Notes under the pieces: generated by a model
Told to the model about the DNA's origin: nothing
The model's input: the letters and a program-made list of their open reading frames with translations, nothing else
Databases searched by the model: none
Assembly: GCA_946406115.1 (NCBI GenBank)
Contig: OX291557.1
Coordinates: 7,658,501 to 7,722,500 of the forward strand
Reading direction: 5' to 3'
Length of the DNA: 64,000 nucleotides
Source: Apoda limacodes
Taxonomy: Eukaryota > Arthropoda > Insecta > Lepidoptera > Limacodidae
Shown here: in pieces, positions 13,901 to 22,480 of the stretch
Layout of the letters: each line of letters begins with the position of its first letter
Position numbering within the stretch: position 1 is the first letter of the stretch
Position numbers and translations under genes: made by a program

Positions 13901-15768
13901 TTGACACTTATTAATCAAACATTACGAAATTTGGAAGACATATTCTAGGAATAAATATCTAGGTCTAAAGGGTGCCAGTTTTCTATTAAATTGTATATGT
14001 TAATAGTTATAGGATTCTAGTTTTTTATACAAATGGTCTCAATTAAGATTTTAAGTAAGTAAAAACAATGTTAAGGATTGGAAAACCATAGACATAGATA
14101 TTCGGCTTGAGATCATGTCTACAAAATTTCACAGTGTTTGATTAGTAAATGGCAAAAATAAATGTAAAATTCGTTTGTATGAAACACGCCGCGAATTGTA
14201 TTCTCTTAAGCAAAGCTAACTATGGGTACCAGACAACGGACTATCAACATATCAACTGCACGCGAGGGAGGAGCAATAATGGCCGACCTGTGTGTACCAG
14301 TAGTACCATGTGCCATGTAGTACCAGTAGTATCATGTACCAGTAGCGTGCACAGAGTTTTTATTCAAGGTAGGCAGAAACAAATCGACTCACCAAAAAAT
14401 TTTGCTTGTAGGTAAGTAAGTAGGTATTTCCGCGCAAATAAAAAATCGACTTATAAAAAATTGTTGCTGTTGGCGTGTAATTGTTGATTTTGGTATGCCG
14501 CATCAAACATCTATAAATTGACTGACTCTATTAACATATCAATGTGGATATCCAAAGTGACCTTTTAAAAGGCCTTTGTGTACTAATATTAATATACAGG
14601 TCAAAGAATTTAATGTAGGTACCTAAACGTTTATTTATAAATTAAGTCTCGTCTGTCTTTCTGTAAGTATGACTGTAATACCGAATCGTAAAAGTTGGGG
14701 GTACGTTTTATTTTAGAAAAAGGGGTTTTATCTATTGAAAGCATTTAGAGATCTGTGAGTCGTTGTTGGCCTTGTGTGTTTCTTAAATACTTATTCGTTT
14801 TAATGACGAAAATGATCTTTCGGTTGAAGCATATACATACTTCGGAAAAAACTGTTTTATTTTTCTTTTGTTAAAAGTTTCGATAATTCTGTAAATACTT
14901 AGGTCTTTGAATTCATCGGATTTATAAAGACATTTTCGCTATATTTGTTTAAATTTTCACATGAAAGCAGTTCAAAATTTTTTAAATCTCTTACATTTTG
15001 ATATCGGTCGCGACATTCGTTGGCAATGTTATCTATTATTTCGATAAAAATCGCTTAAAGTTTATTTCACAATTACGATATTACCTTTTCGGTTGTCCCA
15101 TAATTTTTTTACGCTCCGTAAATGATCTCGAACCTAGACCTGAATGACTGTAAGAAAGATTTATTTTTTGGTCACAATATGCTATATCTGATTAAATTTT
15201 TTTTTTGTTGTTAAATGTCGTACAGAATATCGGTTGTGTCAAAAATTTTGCTGAAAATATGAAGAAAAAATTGAAACTCTAACTCTTTTAAAACAACTTA
15301 AAAAATATTATAACATTAAGGAATATTTTGATGATAAACTGTAAAAAACGTATACTGAAATATTAAAAATACTAAAATTTCATAAATCATAATCTGACAT
15401 TAATATTTAATAAGTTAAAGCTAGGTATTAGGATAATAAATTGTGTTATTTTTTAATCTTAATATGGATATACTTGTATTATTAAATACTTACTTCTTTC
15501 TTAAATTAATGTCATTAAAATTTCATTTAAATCCTACTGTAGGTACTAATTTTTATTATTAAATATTGGATAGTTAACAAGTAACACAGCAATAGTTTTA
15601 TGTAGTTGTTAAAGATTTAATTGAATAAATTATGAATCTACTGTGTGCCTGTCTGAGGTAAATTGTATTTAACATTGTTTAATTATGTACTACGATCTGT
15701 AAGTAAATAAATAAATTAATTGTTTCAGAGTGAAGACAGCCCTGGCGCAATTCAACGAGTTCACATAA
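1934..15768 (+). CDS. ARMC8: ARMC8 orthologue (armadillo repeat-containing protein 8), 14 exons
   Basis: Joined coding exons: 1934-1957, 2040-2253, 4380-4586, 4980-5226, 6273-6407, 6677-6779, 7036-7251, 8058-8129, 9897-10032, 10651-10742, 11369-11548, 12023-12169, 13560-13726, 15729-15768. They total 1980 nt (659 residues plus TAA), and every junction keeps GT-AG and frame. Recognised by blocks shared with animal ARMC8: [103 protein letters not shown]. Length is close to vertebrate ARMC8 (about 670). In the family it is an alpha-solenoid of armadillo repeats, the Gid5-like scaffold that recruits substrate receptors in the GID/CTLH ubiquitin ligase, in cytoplasm and nucleus. Compared with the vertebrate protein as I recall it, the linker before [13 protein letters not shown] is about 17-20 residues shorter. 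Transcript ends are not visible; an ATTAAA at 16297-16302 is a possible poly(A) signal. The identity is firm; only exon 1 is uncertain. Confidence 0.93.
2040..2253 (+). CDS. ARMC8: ARMC8 exon 2
   Basis: Acceptor TTCCAAAG before 2040, donor GTAATA at 2254. Encodes [13 protein letters not shown] through LEATITI and leaves one base (phase 1). It covers the N-terminal helices, with the conserved VIGSNRQK segment. Confidence 0.93.
2340..2745 (+). mobile_element. Old MITE copy in ARMC8 intron 2 (same family as 17995-18418)
   Basis: Collinear over about 400 bp with the element at 17995-18418. Shared landmarks include 'tttagcattggtatcaaaaa', 'aatctgtcaaactgcctata' and 'gataggtgt/ggtaggtgt' followed by 'ggtggtaaaactgg'. 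The terminal repeats are eroded, so this copy is older. The rest of intron 2 (2750-4370) shows no gene and no recognised repeat. Confidence 0.75.
4380..4586 (+). CDS. ARMC8: ARMC8 exon 3
   Basis: Acceptor TTTTCTCAG, donor GTGAGT at 4587. Starts with the conserved GSLAKGT and includes ALVELLKSA and [13 protein letters not shown], an armadillo repeat. Phase 1 to phase 1. The preceding 2.1-kb intron holds an old MITE copy. Confidence 0.93.
4980..5226 (+). CDS. ARMC8: ARMC8 exon 4
   Basis: Acceptor TATCTCCAG, donor GTTGGT at 5227. Encodes [20 protein letters not shown] through [18 protein letters not shown]-rich alanine/proline tract (PAAPAPPPA) sits where vertebrates have a plainer helix. GC content is far above the flanking introns, so the minus-strand open frame opposite it is only a shadow. 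Confidence 0.92.
6273..6407 (+). CDS. ARMC8: ARMC8 exon 5
   Basis: Acceptor TTATTTTCAG, donor GTAAGT at 6408. Encodes [19 protein letters not shown] and [16 protein letters not shown], one of the most conserved stretches of the family. Phase 2 on both sides. Confidence 0.95.
6677..6779 (+). CDS. ARMC8: ARMC8 exon 6
   Basis: Acceptor TTGTTACAG, donor GTAATT at 6780. Encodes [15 protein letters not shown] and [10 protein letters not shown] (vertebrates have AETLAYLIE). Enters in phase 2 and leaves in phase 0. An AG two bases downstream is an alternative acceptor but would break the frame. Confidence 0.94.
7036..7251 (+). CDS. ARMC8: ARMC8 exon 7
   Basis: Acceptor TTTTGAGCAG, donor GTGAGT at 7252. 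Encodes [20 protein letters not shown] and [16 protein letters not shown]. The linker between them is short ([13 protein letters not shown]) compared with the vertebrate protein as I recall it. Phase 0 throughout. Confidence 0.94.
8058..8129 (+). CDS. ARMC8: ARMC8 exon 8
   Basis: A 24-codon exon encoding [20 protein letters not shown] then TTFQ, nearly identical to the vertebrate block. Acceptor TTGTGTAG, donor GTAATC at 8130. The following 1.77-kb intron carries GC-rich repeat-like DNA. Confidence 0.95.
8515..8810. repeat. GC-rich repeat-like block in intron 8
   Basis: Much more GC-rich than its surroundings, with no coherent reading frame and a sharp return to AT-rich DNA on both sides. 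It looks like an inserted element, but no termini or relatives were found in this window. Confidence 0.3.
9355..9700. repeat. GC-rich island in intron 8
   Basis: About 350 bp of CpG-rich DNA inside an AT-rich intron. Short open frames exist on both strands but none is convincing. It could be a transposon fragment, an internal promoter or an enhancer; the sequence alone does not decide. Confidence 0.3.
9897..10032 (+). CDS. ARMC8: ARMC8 exon 9
   Basis: Acceptor TATAACAG, donor GTTAGT at 10033. Encodes [19 protein letters not shown] and [20 protein letters not shown]. Enters in phase 0 and leaves in phase 1. Confidence 0.95.
10205..10440 (+). repeat. Interspersed repeat split by a LINE A 3' end
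   Basis: Left half 'ttcttgaggaagttaatggg' and right half 'aggagccgagca' match, in order, the contiguous repeat at 25140-25240 ('ttcttgaggaaggtaatagg' ... 'aggagtcgagca'). Between them lies a LINE A tail (about 10298-10402), so a LINE end inserted into an older repeat inside ARMC8 intron 9. Confidence 0.6.
10298..10402 (+). mobile_element. LINE A 3'-end fragment in intron 9
   Basis: Matches the last 100 bp of LINE A at 23970-24095 (gatgcccctggtgtt, gtccataggc, ggtgaccgctta, ttgccacctta) and ends in a poly(A) run. It is severely 5'-truncated. Confidence 0.85.
10422..10553 (+). other. Unassigned exon-like open stretch (43 codons plus TAA)
   Basis: An AG at 10420-10421 is followed by an open frame beginning [15 protein letters not shown] and ending [13 protein letters not shown], then TAA at 10551-10553 and an ATTAAA about 25 bases on. 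Its composition looks like a real basic C-terminus rather than random translation. Spliced from ARMC8 exon 9 (phase 1) it would be read in a different frame and stop early, so it does not fit as an ARMC8 exon in this frame. It may be a retrocopy fragment, a terminal exon of another gene, or chance within a repeat. The first bases overlap the repeat described at 10205-10440. Confidence 0.3.
10651..10742 (+). CDS. ARMC8: ARMC8 exon 10
   Basis: Acceptor TTGGTACAG, donor GTGACT at 10743. Encodes [16 protein letters not shown] and [13 protein letters not shown], a family signature. Phase 1 in, phase 0 out. Confidence 0.95.
10799..11030 (+). mobile_element. tRNA-derived SINE in intron 10
   Basis: It begins with an A-box-like 'tggctcaattacccg' and has a B-box-like 'gggttcggtgcc' about 40 bases later, followed by a body ending 'tagtacaagctttgcttag'. 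This layout (pol III boxes, then an unrelated body) is that of insect tRNA-SINEs, and the tail phrase is common in lepidopteran SINEs. Confidence 0.7.
11369..11548 (+). CDS. ARMC8: ARMC8 exon 11
   Basis: Acceptor TTTAACAG, donor GTAAGA at 11549. Encodes [39 protein letters not shown] and [15 protein letters not shown], closely matching vertebrate ARMC8. Phase 0 throughout. Confidence 0.95.
11699..11885 (-). repeat. Interspersed repeat of the 'gagtcccggg' family, reversed, in intron 11
   Basis: Starts 'tactagctttggcccgcg' and ends 'tttataatattagtag', the reverse complement of the common start 'ctaatattataaatgcgaaa' and end seen in forward copies. The middle is decayed. Confidence 0.6.
12023..12169 (+). 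CDS. ARMC8: ARMC8 exon 12
   Basis: Acceptor TTTTTTTCAG, donor GTATGA at 12170. Encodes [20 protein letters not shown] and [19 protein letters not shown]. Phase 0 throughout. Confidence 0.95.
12505..12960 (+). repeat. 'accggccaagt' repeat in intron 12
   Basis: Contains 'aaaaaaccggccaagtatag', shared with 26125-26160 and in altered form with the 45.1-kb array. This opening phrase belongs to a widespread lepidopteran interspersed repeat. No coding capacity. Confidence 0.5.
12955..13155 (+). repeat. Interspersed repeat of the 'gagtcccggg' family in intron 12
   Basis: Reads 'actaatattataatgagaaa', 'gtctgagtctcgggaaagga', then 'caccgataaccgaaaccgcg'. The same landmarks in the same order occur at 18730, 29200, 34015 and 56030-56400. 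No open frame. Confidence 0.7.
13415..13515 (+). repeat. Repeat fragment just before exon 13
   Basis: Has the imperfect palindrome 'ccacaatgtgccagcattgtgg' region followed by 'aaggcctaaacc' and 'aggcctgtgctcctacagta', phrases common in lepidopteran dispersed repeats. It ends 45 bases before the exon 13 acceptor. Confidence 0.4.
13560..13726 (+). CDS. ARMC8: ARMC8 exon 13
   Basis: Acceptor TATGAACAG, donor GTACGT at 13727. Encodes [20 protein letters not shown] followed by a GC-rich Ala/Arg-rich stretch. It aligns with the vertebrate HVKLQLAAMFCISNL and RQDKLRDMGIVDIL helices but is more diverged. Leaves two bases. Confidence 0.92.
15729..15768 (+). CDS. ARMC8: ARMC8 exon 14 (terminal coding exon)
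   Basis: Acceptor TTGTTTCAG, then [13 protein letters not shown] and TAA at 15766-15768. It corresponds to the vertebrate C-terminus AKMALQQYL. The preceding 2.0-kb intron is AT-rich with no recognised gene. Confidence 0.9.
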
Positions 15769-16131
15769 TATCACAAGTTCTATCGGCGCAGATACTTGCG
15801 AAAAAAGTGACTTTACTATACCGCTTGTGATAGTCCACGGACAGTGAGTTAGTCATAACAGCAATTAGTGATATACACAATATATAGACGCTAAGTATTT
15901 TTTTATGTAAATAGCTAAGTTTGCAATCGTTGTTATCGCGTCGCACCATGGCGGAATGTTATTACATTATTTATTATAATTTATTGTGTTGACTTCATAA
16001 TTTCTTCATTGCCAATATTTTCTTACGTTGTTAAATATTCTCTATTCCGCAACCTGTGAAGTTAAGTAATGCAATTTTGAAAATTGTTTAATGTCTACTG
16101 CAACTTATTGGGTTGCTAATTTTTTGGAGTT

Positions 16132-16275
16132 ACTGAAATGTCTGTAGACTGTGGACAGATTAATATCAGTTGGCGCTCGGTAAATCGGCTCTCACCAATC
16201 CGGTTCAACCGTTCAGTAGTCCGGCCTTTCTGCTACTGAAATGTCTGTAGATTGTGGACACTTATTTCAGTTGGC
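16132..16275 (+). repeat. Two direct copies, 100 bp apart, downstream of ARMC8
   Basis: 'ctgaaatgtctgtaga' then '(c/t)tgtggaca', 'cagttggcg' occurs at about 16133 and again at about 16233, giving a direct duplication with a spacing near 100 bp. It lies in the likely 3' UTR or just beyond. Function unknown. Confidence 0.6.
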
Positions 16276-16459
16276 GGCTGTCACCGAAGTGCTAATATTA
16301 AAAGTTACAATAGTTATTTACCTTTAAAAATGTGTGTAAAATGTATCATACTGATAAACTTTTGTACTGTGTTTGTTACTTCAATAGTCGAGTATTTCCA
16401 TCAATCCGGAAAAACGGGAAAATATAGATGCTGGATTACTGAGCGCCCACTGTATATGC

Positions 16460-17990
16460 GATAGCATAATGTAACTCGCGGTGTCTTTCTTTATATTTGT
16501 CAATTCAAATGCTTTTAAAGCCGGCTTTCGAAACTGACCTAGTAATTTAACTTATCCAATAACGAGATATGTTTAATAGAAAATAATAATTTGTGTAATA
16601 TTCAGCTTTGAAAATCCTTTGGATTTGTTTCTAACGAAAGAAAAAAATTAAGGACTACGTACTTTTTTCTTTGTGTTACAGGAATGCCTGTAACATAGGC
16701 ATATAGCATATAGGTGTAAAAACTTACAAAAAGTACTTGTAAAACAAATAAGAACTAAGATTCCATTTTGTTTCTAAATCAAATACATACATACAGTGGA
16801 CTGCAGACTGAGAGTAACAATGCCATAAAGGTGTCTCTTTACGGAGAATGCGGGTCAGTTGGTTTTATACTTACAAACTTGACTATACTTAATATCTTTT
16901 ATACCGTCAGCAGCCCTCTCTCACTCAGAGGTAGGTATATAAATTGTGTTATCTTTAGAGGTGAGAAAATCACTGGGCTGCTGTCTGTCGATTGTGTCGC
17001 GTAAGTAAATATTATTTTAATATAGCGACTGTAGCTTGATTTGCCACTGGGTCAGACAAGTTTGCCAACACAAGATAAGCTCGTCCAGGCAGCAAGCGCT
17101 CTCCGGCCGTATCGTTTTGTGAGCGACACGGTCGCGCGTTGTGTTGGCATGTGCCGTATATAACCTAATGAAATGTAGGTAAACAGTATTTAGCAGCACA
17201 TTTGAACAAAATTGATCCTTATTGTGTTATCAATAGAGTAGTCAAGCTTTCAAGATTTTTTTTTAGTGAAAACTCTGTAGTTCTCTGTGCTGGCGGGGCA
17301 AAATTGTATTGACGCGTTCTTATGTGAAAATCTGGTTCGCATTTGCTTTAACAATGGTTATTTGGCTGAAATGACACTAAATACAGTCCATTTTGTAATA
17401 ATGAATGGTAATTGGGAACGTATTTAAATGTTTTTACAAAATAAATAAGCTTATCTCATACCCCACAAAAAAATTAGTTCATTCCTTTTGTCGAAATTTT
17501 TAGTGTAAATGTAAGGTCTACAAAATAAGTAAGGGGTATCATCGACAATGGTGCTAAATATCTTCGTTAAACGATATTTTGTCGAATGGAACTAGGTAAA
17601 TTCTTGTAGTACAACTACACTAGACTAATTCTAATTAAACAATATTTTTTTTATGACATACGTCTTGATATATCTTGTTCAAATATTAACAACTTGCAAG
17701 AATTATGCAAATAAGTATTTAGGAATGAAATCACTTTTAATTCGTGATTTGAAACAATGTGTCGGGTAAGCTAATACCAAAAAAAATTATACAATTTATA
17801 CATAGCTACCTTAATTTGTATATTTACCCCTTAGTGATTTAAAGGCGTTTTCTATTTCAGCTATGGTACTTACGGTTCTTTCATCTACCAATATGCATCA
17901 AAGAACTTACTGGTGGAAAGTGTGGGTCGTTAATTCACACATTAGGTTCAAACTGAAGGCTCGTTCCGTTTTTTACTTCCTATGTTTATA
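16460..17990. other. Intergenic stretch without a recognised gene
   Basis: AT-rich; open frames are short and unremarkable. The only structure seen is an inverted repeat: TGCCAACACAA at 17063-17073 and its complement at 17139-17149, with a GC-rich loop, possibly a small MITE. Confidence 0.5.
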
Positions 17991-17994
17991 TGTA

Positions 17995-18418
17995 AGGGCG
18001 CGTTCGTTTTAGGATGCAGAATTATTATTTTCATTATTTTTGTCACCTGTCATCCGTTCGTTTAGCATTGGTATCAAAAATATTAAAATTTTAGTATCAT
18101 CGGTAACACACTGTCATGCGTTCGTTTACGATATTTTTGTTATTTTTGTCGCTTTTGCCACCGAAAAATGAAACTTTAGAATCATGTCTGTAGGTAGGTT
18201 TATTGTATTAATCTGTCAAACTGCCTATACATATTCATTGTGTATGGTTGTGTGTGTTTTTTATCGTAGTGTGTCGTCGTGAAGTTTTGCAATCAAAAGT
18301 TTTGTTAGCAACGTTTCAAAGCTACACAAACGATAGGTGTTGGTGGCAAAACTGGCGCTATCAAAAGTGTGAAAAGTATCAATCGTGGAAACTCTTAATC
18401 CCAAAACGAACGCGCCCT
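17995..18418. mobile_element. 424-bp MITE with AGGGCGCGTTCGTTTT terminal inverted repeats
   Basis: AGGGCGCGTTCGTTTT at 17995-18010 is matched by AAAACGAACGCGCCCT at 18403-18418. No transposase is encoded, so it is non-autonomous. An older copy without clear ends sits in ARMC8 intron 2 (2340-2745), and a lone end-like sequence (AAAACGAACGCACTCT) lies near 1817-1832. Confidence 0.85.
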
Positions 18419-18729
18419 AAGTAAAGACTATAACTGACAACAGCTAACTGTGTCGGTGTTCTTAGACGTTACGATGCCTCTTAACCCTTGAAGTCTCGGA
18501 CAAGTTCGGAGATTTCGTGTTTTTCAGGACTATTGTAATTTATAAATTCATTAATTAAATTTTAATAGCATAAAACATCAAAACAATAATGTTTTATAAT
18601 ACTAGATTAAATTTTCTAACAATAAAAAAATACTTACCTATCTCCTTTTAAATTCGTCTGTGAATAACAACTAAAAAAAAATGTTACCGACCTTCATGTG
18701 GTAGTTTTTGTAAACAGATGGGTTCATCC

Positions 18730-18975
18730 TATAAATATTATAAATGCGAAAGTTAGTTTGTCTATCCGTTACTTCATAAGTCACTTATACGTGAACCGAT
18801 TTAAATGGTACATAGATAGTTTGAGTCCCGGGGAAGGACATAGGATAGTTTTTATCTCAAAAAAAATCAGAAGTCCTCGCGGGAATAACTTTAAGCGAGC
18901 TTTAACGAACTATAGCTTGCTATAGCAAACTTAATTAGTATAATTAGAAAGGCATTAGTATAATTAGGAGTTGAC
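18730..18975 (+). repeat. Module A of a two-module dispersed repeat
   Basis: Begins 'cctataaatattataaatgc', then 'gtttgagtcccggggaagga', and ends with 'atagcttgctatagcaaact'. It is followed directly by module B (18990-19290). The same A-then-B order occurs at 29200-29960. Confidence 0.7.
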
Positions 18976-18989
18976 GTAAGAATCACATT

Positions 18990-19292
18990 AATATAATAAA
19001 TGCAAAATTTTGGATGTTTGGTTGTTTGTTACTGAATCACGCTTCAACCACAGGATTGATCTGGATGAAATTTGGCACACATATAGGTTAGCTTCTGGAC
19101 TAGGACATAGGCTATTTTCATCCCGAAAAATTCAAAAGTTTCGACAGGAGTATCTATAAACGCATTCCACTTGAACGAACCGCAGCTGCAGCTATAGCTT
19201 GCTATAACTAAACTTCTTTAGTATAATCAAGGAGTTACCGTAAAATTCCCACGCCGATAACCAAATTTAGGGCAGGCGGAGCTGTTGGCAAA
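18990..19292 (+). repeat. Module B of a two-module dispersed repeat
   Basis: Landmarks are 'tcacgcttcaaccac', 'tttggcacacatataggtta', 'tagcttgctataactaaact' and 'ataaccaaatttagggc'. It shares sub-phrases with module A (the 'agcttgctat' block and the terminal 'gataacc...tttagggc'), so A and B look like diverged copies of one ancestral unit. Confidence 0.7.
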
Positions 19293-19299
19293 TAGAATG

Positions 19300-21205
19300 T
19301 TTCTGAAAGTGATTGTTTATTTTAGTGGTCGTTGAGTTCTTTAGAAATTGAGATAGAGCTTTTTATCGAGTTTCGATTAAATTTGTCAAAAATGTTGTTT
19401 TTTTTAACTACCGTTTCTGGCTAGAAGTGATATTTTTTAACGAAATACCGTTTACAGAATCAAGCTAAGTGCTGTACTTTTTTTATGACTCTGTAGTAAT
19501 GCATTCTTACAACATGCTGCATGTTAAAAATACCCCGGTAACTTAAGGGACTTCAAGGGTTAGATTCCGGACCCAAGGCACCCCTGAAGGACACCCTGGG
19601 GGTGCTGCGGGAACTTGAATTTGGACCCGTGGCAACCCCAGGACATTTAGGGCTGTTCTTACGCCGCGTATTGTTATTACTAATACGAATGAATCTAAAA
19701 ACGGGTATTTATAGTCCTGATAATTAACAGTAATCATGTTTTTAGTAAATAAATGTTTTAAAATTTGTATAAAGGTATAGTTTTATGAACGATGTATGTA
19801 TGTATGGATAATATGAGACGGCGCCTTAATTATGACATTCTATATTGGCTAGTGTGGATGTCCCAAGTCATGAGTATACGTTTACTTTGCTGGAAGTATA
19901 TGTATATTTCATAGTAATTCTAAATCAAGTGCTGAAAACGTTTAGATTGACTAATTTCTTTCTCGTCTTCTACTTTGCCGTGTATACTATATGACAGAAG
20001 CGTGTCTATATATATAGAAGATTTTTTTAAAAATATTGTGGTAGTTATTTAGGTTTCTGATAGTTTATTAAAGTATCACGTTAAAACTGACTTGGACAGT
20101 GTACCTACTTTTCCATACAATGCTGTGACGTGTATGAACTACGAAATACAAGTAAAGATTACGAATACTCATGACATGCAATGTCTTTGATACTAGACCG
20201 CCATTTTTAACCTATTAGCACCATTTTTTTGTGATTCCACTAATGACCTACCCCTTCCAATTAAATAGTTCTAAATTGACGTTTGTACAAATAAGATTTT
20301 TAATATGTTACTAAGAAGGTACTTTCGATTAAAGCTATTGTTTTTGTAGTGGTTAAATTAGTGATTGTTATTATATTCAATTGTATACCCAGACAGTGTT
20401 CCCTTAGCAATGAATGGATTTTAAGTTACTTTTTCATTTCTGGCTATCATCCTAGTGTATGTATCTAACGTAGAGTGTCAGTTTGAATAAGATTGTATGT
20501 TATTGTTCATACATGTTCTTAAGCAAAAAAAAAAGAATCAAATTTTCCTACGACTAAGACTTTTTTAAGAGGCTATTTCAATTTTTCTTGGCAAATTTGA
20601 CTAAAATTTAATGACTGGGTGGGTATTATGGTTCAAACCCTGACAAACGTGCAAAATACGGGTAATGAATTTTTGTTTGATAAACAAATCCTAAACTGAC
20701 CCCTTTTCACTCTTTTTTAAATGTTTTGTGCAAAGAATGAGTTTACAACTTTGCTGAAGCATAGCCGTGATAGTGCTTTAAGGCATAACAAAAATCATTT
20801 TTTGATAAAAGTGATGTTATAATAAAATAAGAATTTATTTCTTGTATTTAAATGAAAATTTCAGTTTTCAGAGTTGAGATGTAGTTTTGCGCTACTCACG
20901 CTCGCTCAGTTACATATCGCGTCATCCTTTTTTTATACTCAAGTTTTCTGTCTCGTTGTACTGCCTCTTGAAATCTCCCGGCAAACAGTTGCAGCGAGTT
21001 TAACATCTATAATAATTATTCGAACTAATGGTCTATTTTATTTTGACTAAAAATGTTCTTAGGTGCGTTTTGTTCACTGCTTCAATGCGTTTAGTGTCAT
21101 AGTCCAGCTAAGTTAAAAAGACATAATTTCTGTATGACACACTACAAATCTTGGCTCATTCTCTTTAGTTGGATTATCGACATTAAGCGCATAATGTACA
21201 TAATG
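19300..21205. other. Intergenic stretch without a recognised gene
   Basis: AT-rich DNA with many stops in all frames. A proline/glycine-coding-looking GC-rich spot at 19555-19650 has no recognisable product. No clear repeats were seen. Confidence 0.4.
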
Positions 21206-22480
21206 TATGTACATTATGCCTGCCCGGCCGACACATCATACCTTCATTATCCCGGCTACAAACTCGAACACAATTTTATGAGTCGTGCCGGTGTATGTAT
21301 GTTCGTCCGGGAGGATATCTGCTGTCGCCGCCTTCATAGCCTTGAAGACAGGGACCTGTCGATATTGTGGGTGCGCGTAGATTACGGCGGCCACACTCGT
21401 ATCTATGCGTGCCTATACAGGTCTCATAGCGGTGACACGGACGTAACTCGACTCTTCACGCACCTGAGTTTGACGACTGACAAAGTTCTAGAGCAATATC
21501 CCACAGCAGAACTAGTTATTTTGGGAGACTTTAACGCCCACCATCGCGAGTGGCTCAGTTCTCGAACCAATAACTATGCTGGGATATCTGCTCATGAATT
21601 TGCTCTGACCTATGGATTCTCTCAGCTGGTACTTTCTCCAACGAGAATACCAGATATAGAGGAACATACGAGCTCCTTACTGGACCTTCTGCTGACTACT
21701 CGTCCGGACGGGTACTCCGTCTCAGTGGATGCGCCTCTTGGCTCCTCGGACCACTGTCTCGTTCGGACTCAAGTGTCATGCACACAACCTGATCCTTCTG
21801 GGCCAACTAACTGGCGTCGTGTGTGGCACTATAAGTCGGCAGACTGGGATGGATTGCGTGAATTTTACGCATCGTACCCGTGGAGGCAGATCTGCTTTAA
21901 CTCAGAAGATCCTGACGTCTGCGCAGCCGCAGTCACTGAGACAATCCTTGCTGGTATGGAATGCTATATTCCTAACCCGCGAGTAGCTGCCGGCGTCAAA
22001 AAACGACCGTGGTTTAATAGGTCTTGCAGAAAAGCTAAAATTCTTAAGCAAAATGCATATGAGGCTTGGACCACGGCTCGTTTTAATAAGGATCCGAATA
22101 TTTCTGAGTTAAAACGCAAATTAAATGCTGCCTCGAGGTTCAGTAAGAAAGCAACTGCCAGAGCAAAATTCCAATTCATCGGCAAAATAGGTGGGCGACT
22201 TGCGAGCTATCCTTCTGGGAGTCGTGCTTTCTGGTCGCTTGCCAAAGCTGCCGAAGGGAACTTCTGCCAGTCGTCGTTACCACCACTGCGAAAGACCGAT
22301 GGTGACTTGGCCCATAGTGCTAAAGAGAAAGCCGATCTACTGGGCAGTCTCTTTGCCTCGAACTCGAATATGAACGATGAAGGCGCTGTACCACCTACTA
22401 TACCGTGGTGCGGTAAGACCATGCCGGAAATCTCCATAACGCAACGCAGCGGGAGGTCAGGCGGGCGTTACTTTCTCTAG
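21134..22480 (+). pseudogene. LINE A endonuclease ORF (frameshifted at its end)
   Basis: After about 25 non-homologous residues it reads HYPGYKLEHNFMSRAGVCMF, VILGDFNAHHREWL and LGSSDHCLVR. These are the catalytic landmarks of the endonuclease/exonuclease/phosphatase fold (GDFN, SDH). The C-terminal half (WFNRSCRKAKI...AFWSLAK) is the linker to the RT. The frame is lost near residue 435, where about 5 extra bases (around 22450) replace the junction to REVRRALLSLDVHKSSGPDG in the next frame. It nicks target DNA in target-primed reverse transcription; here it is inactive. Confidence 0.9.
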
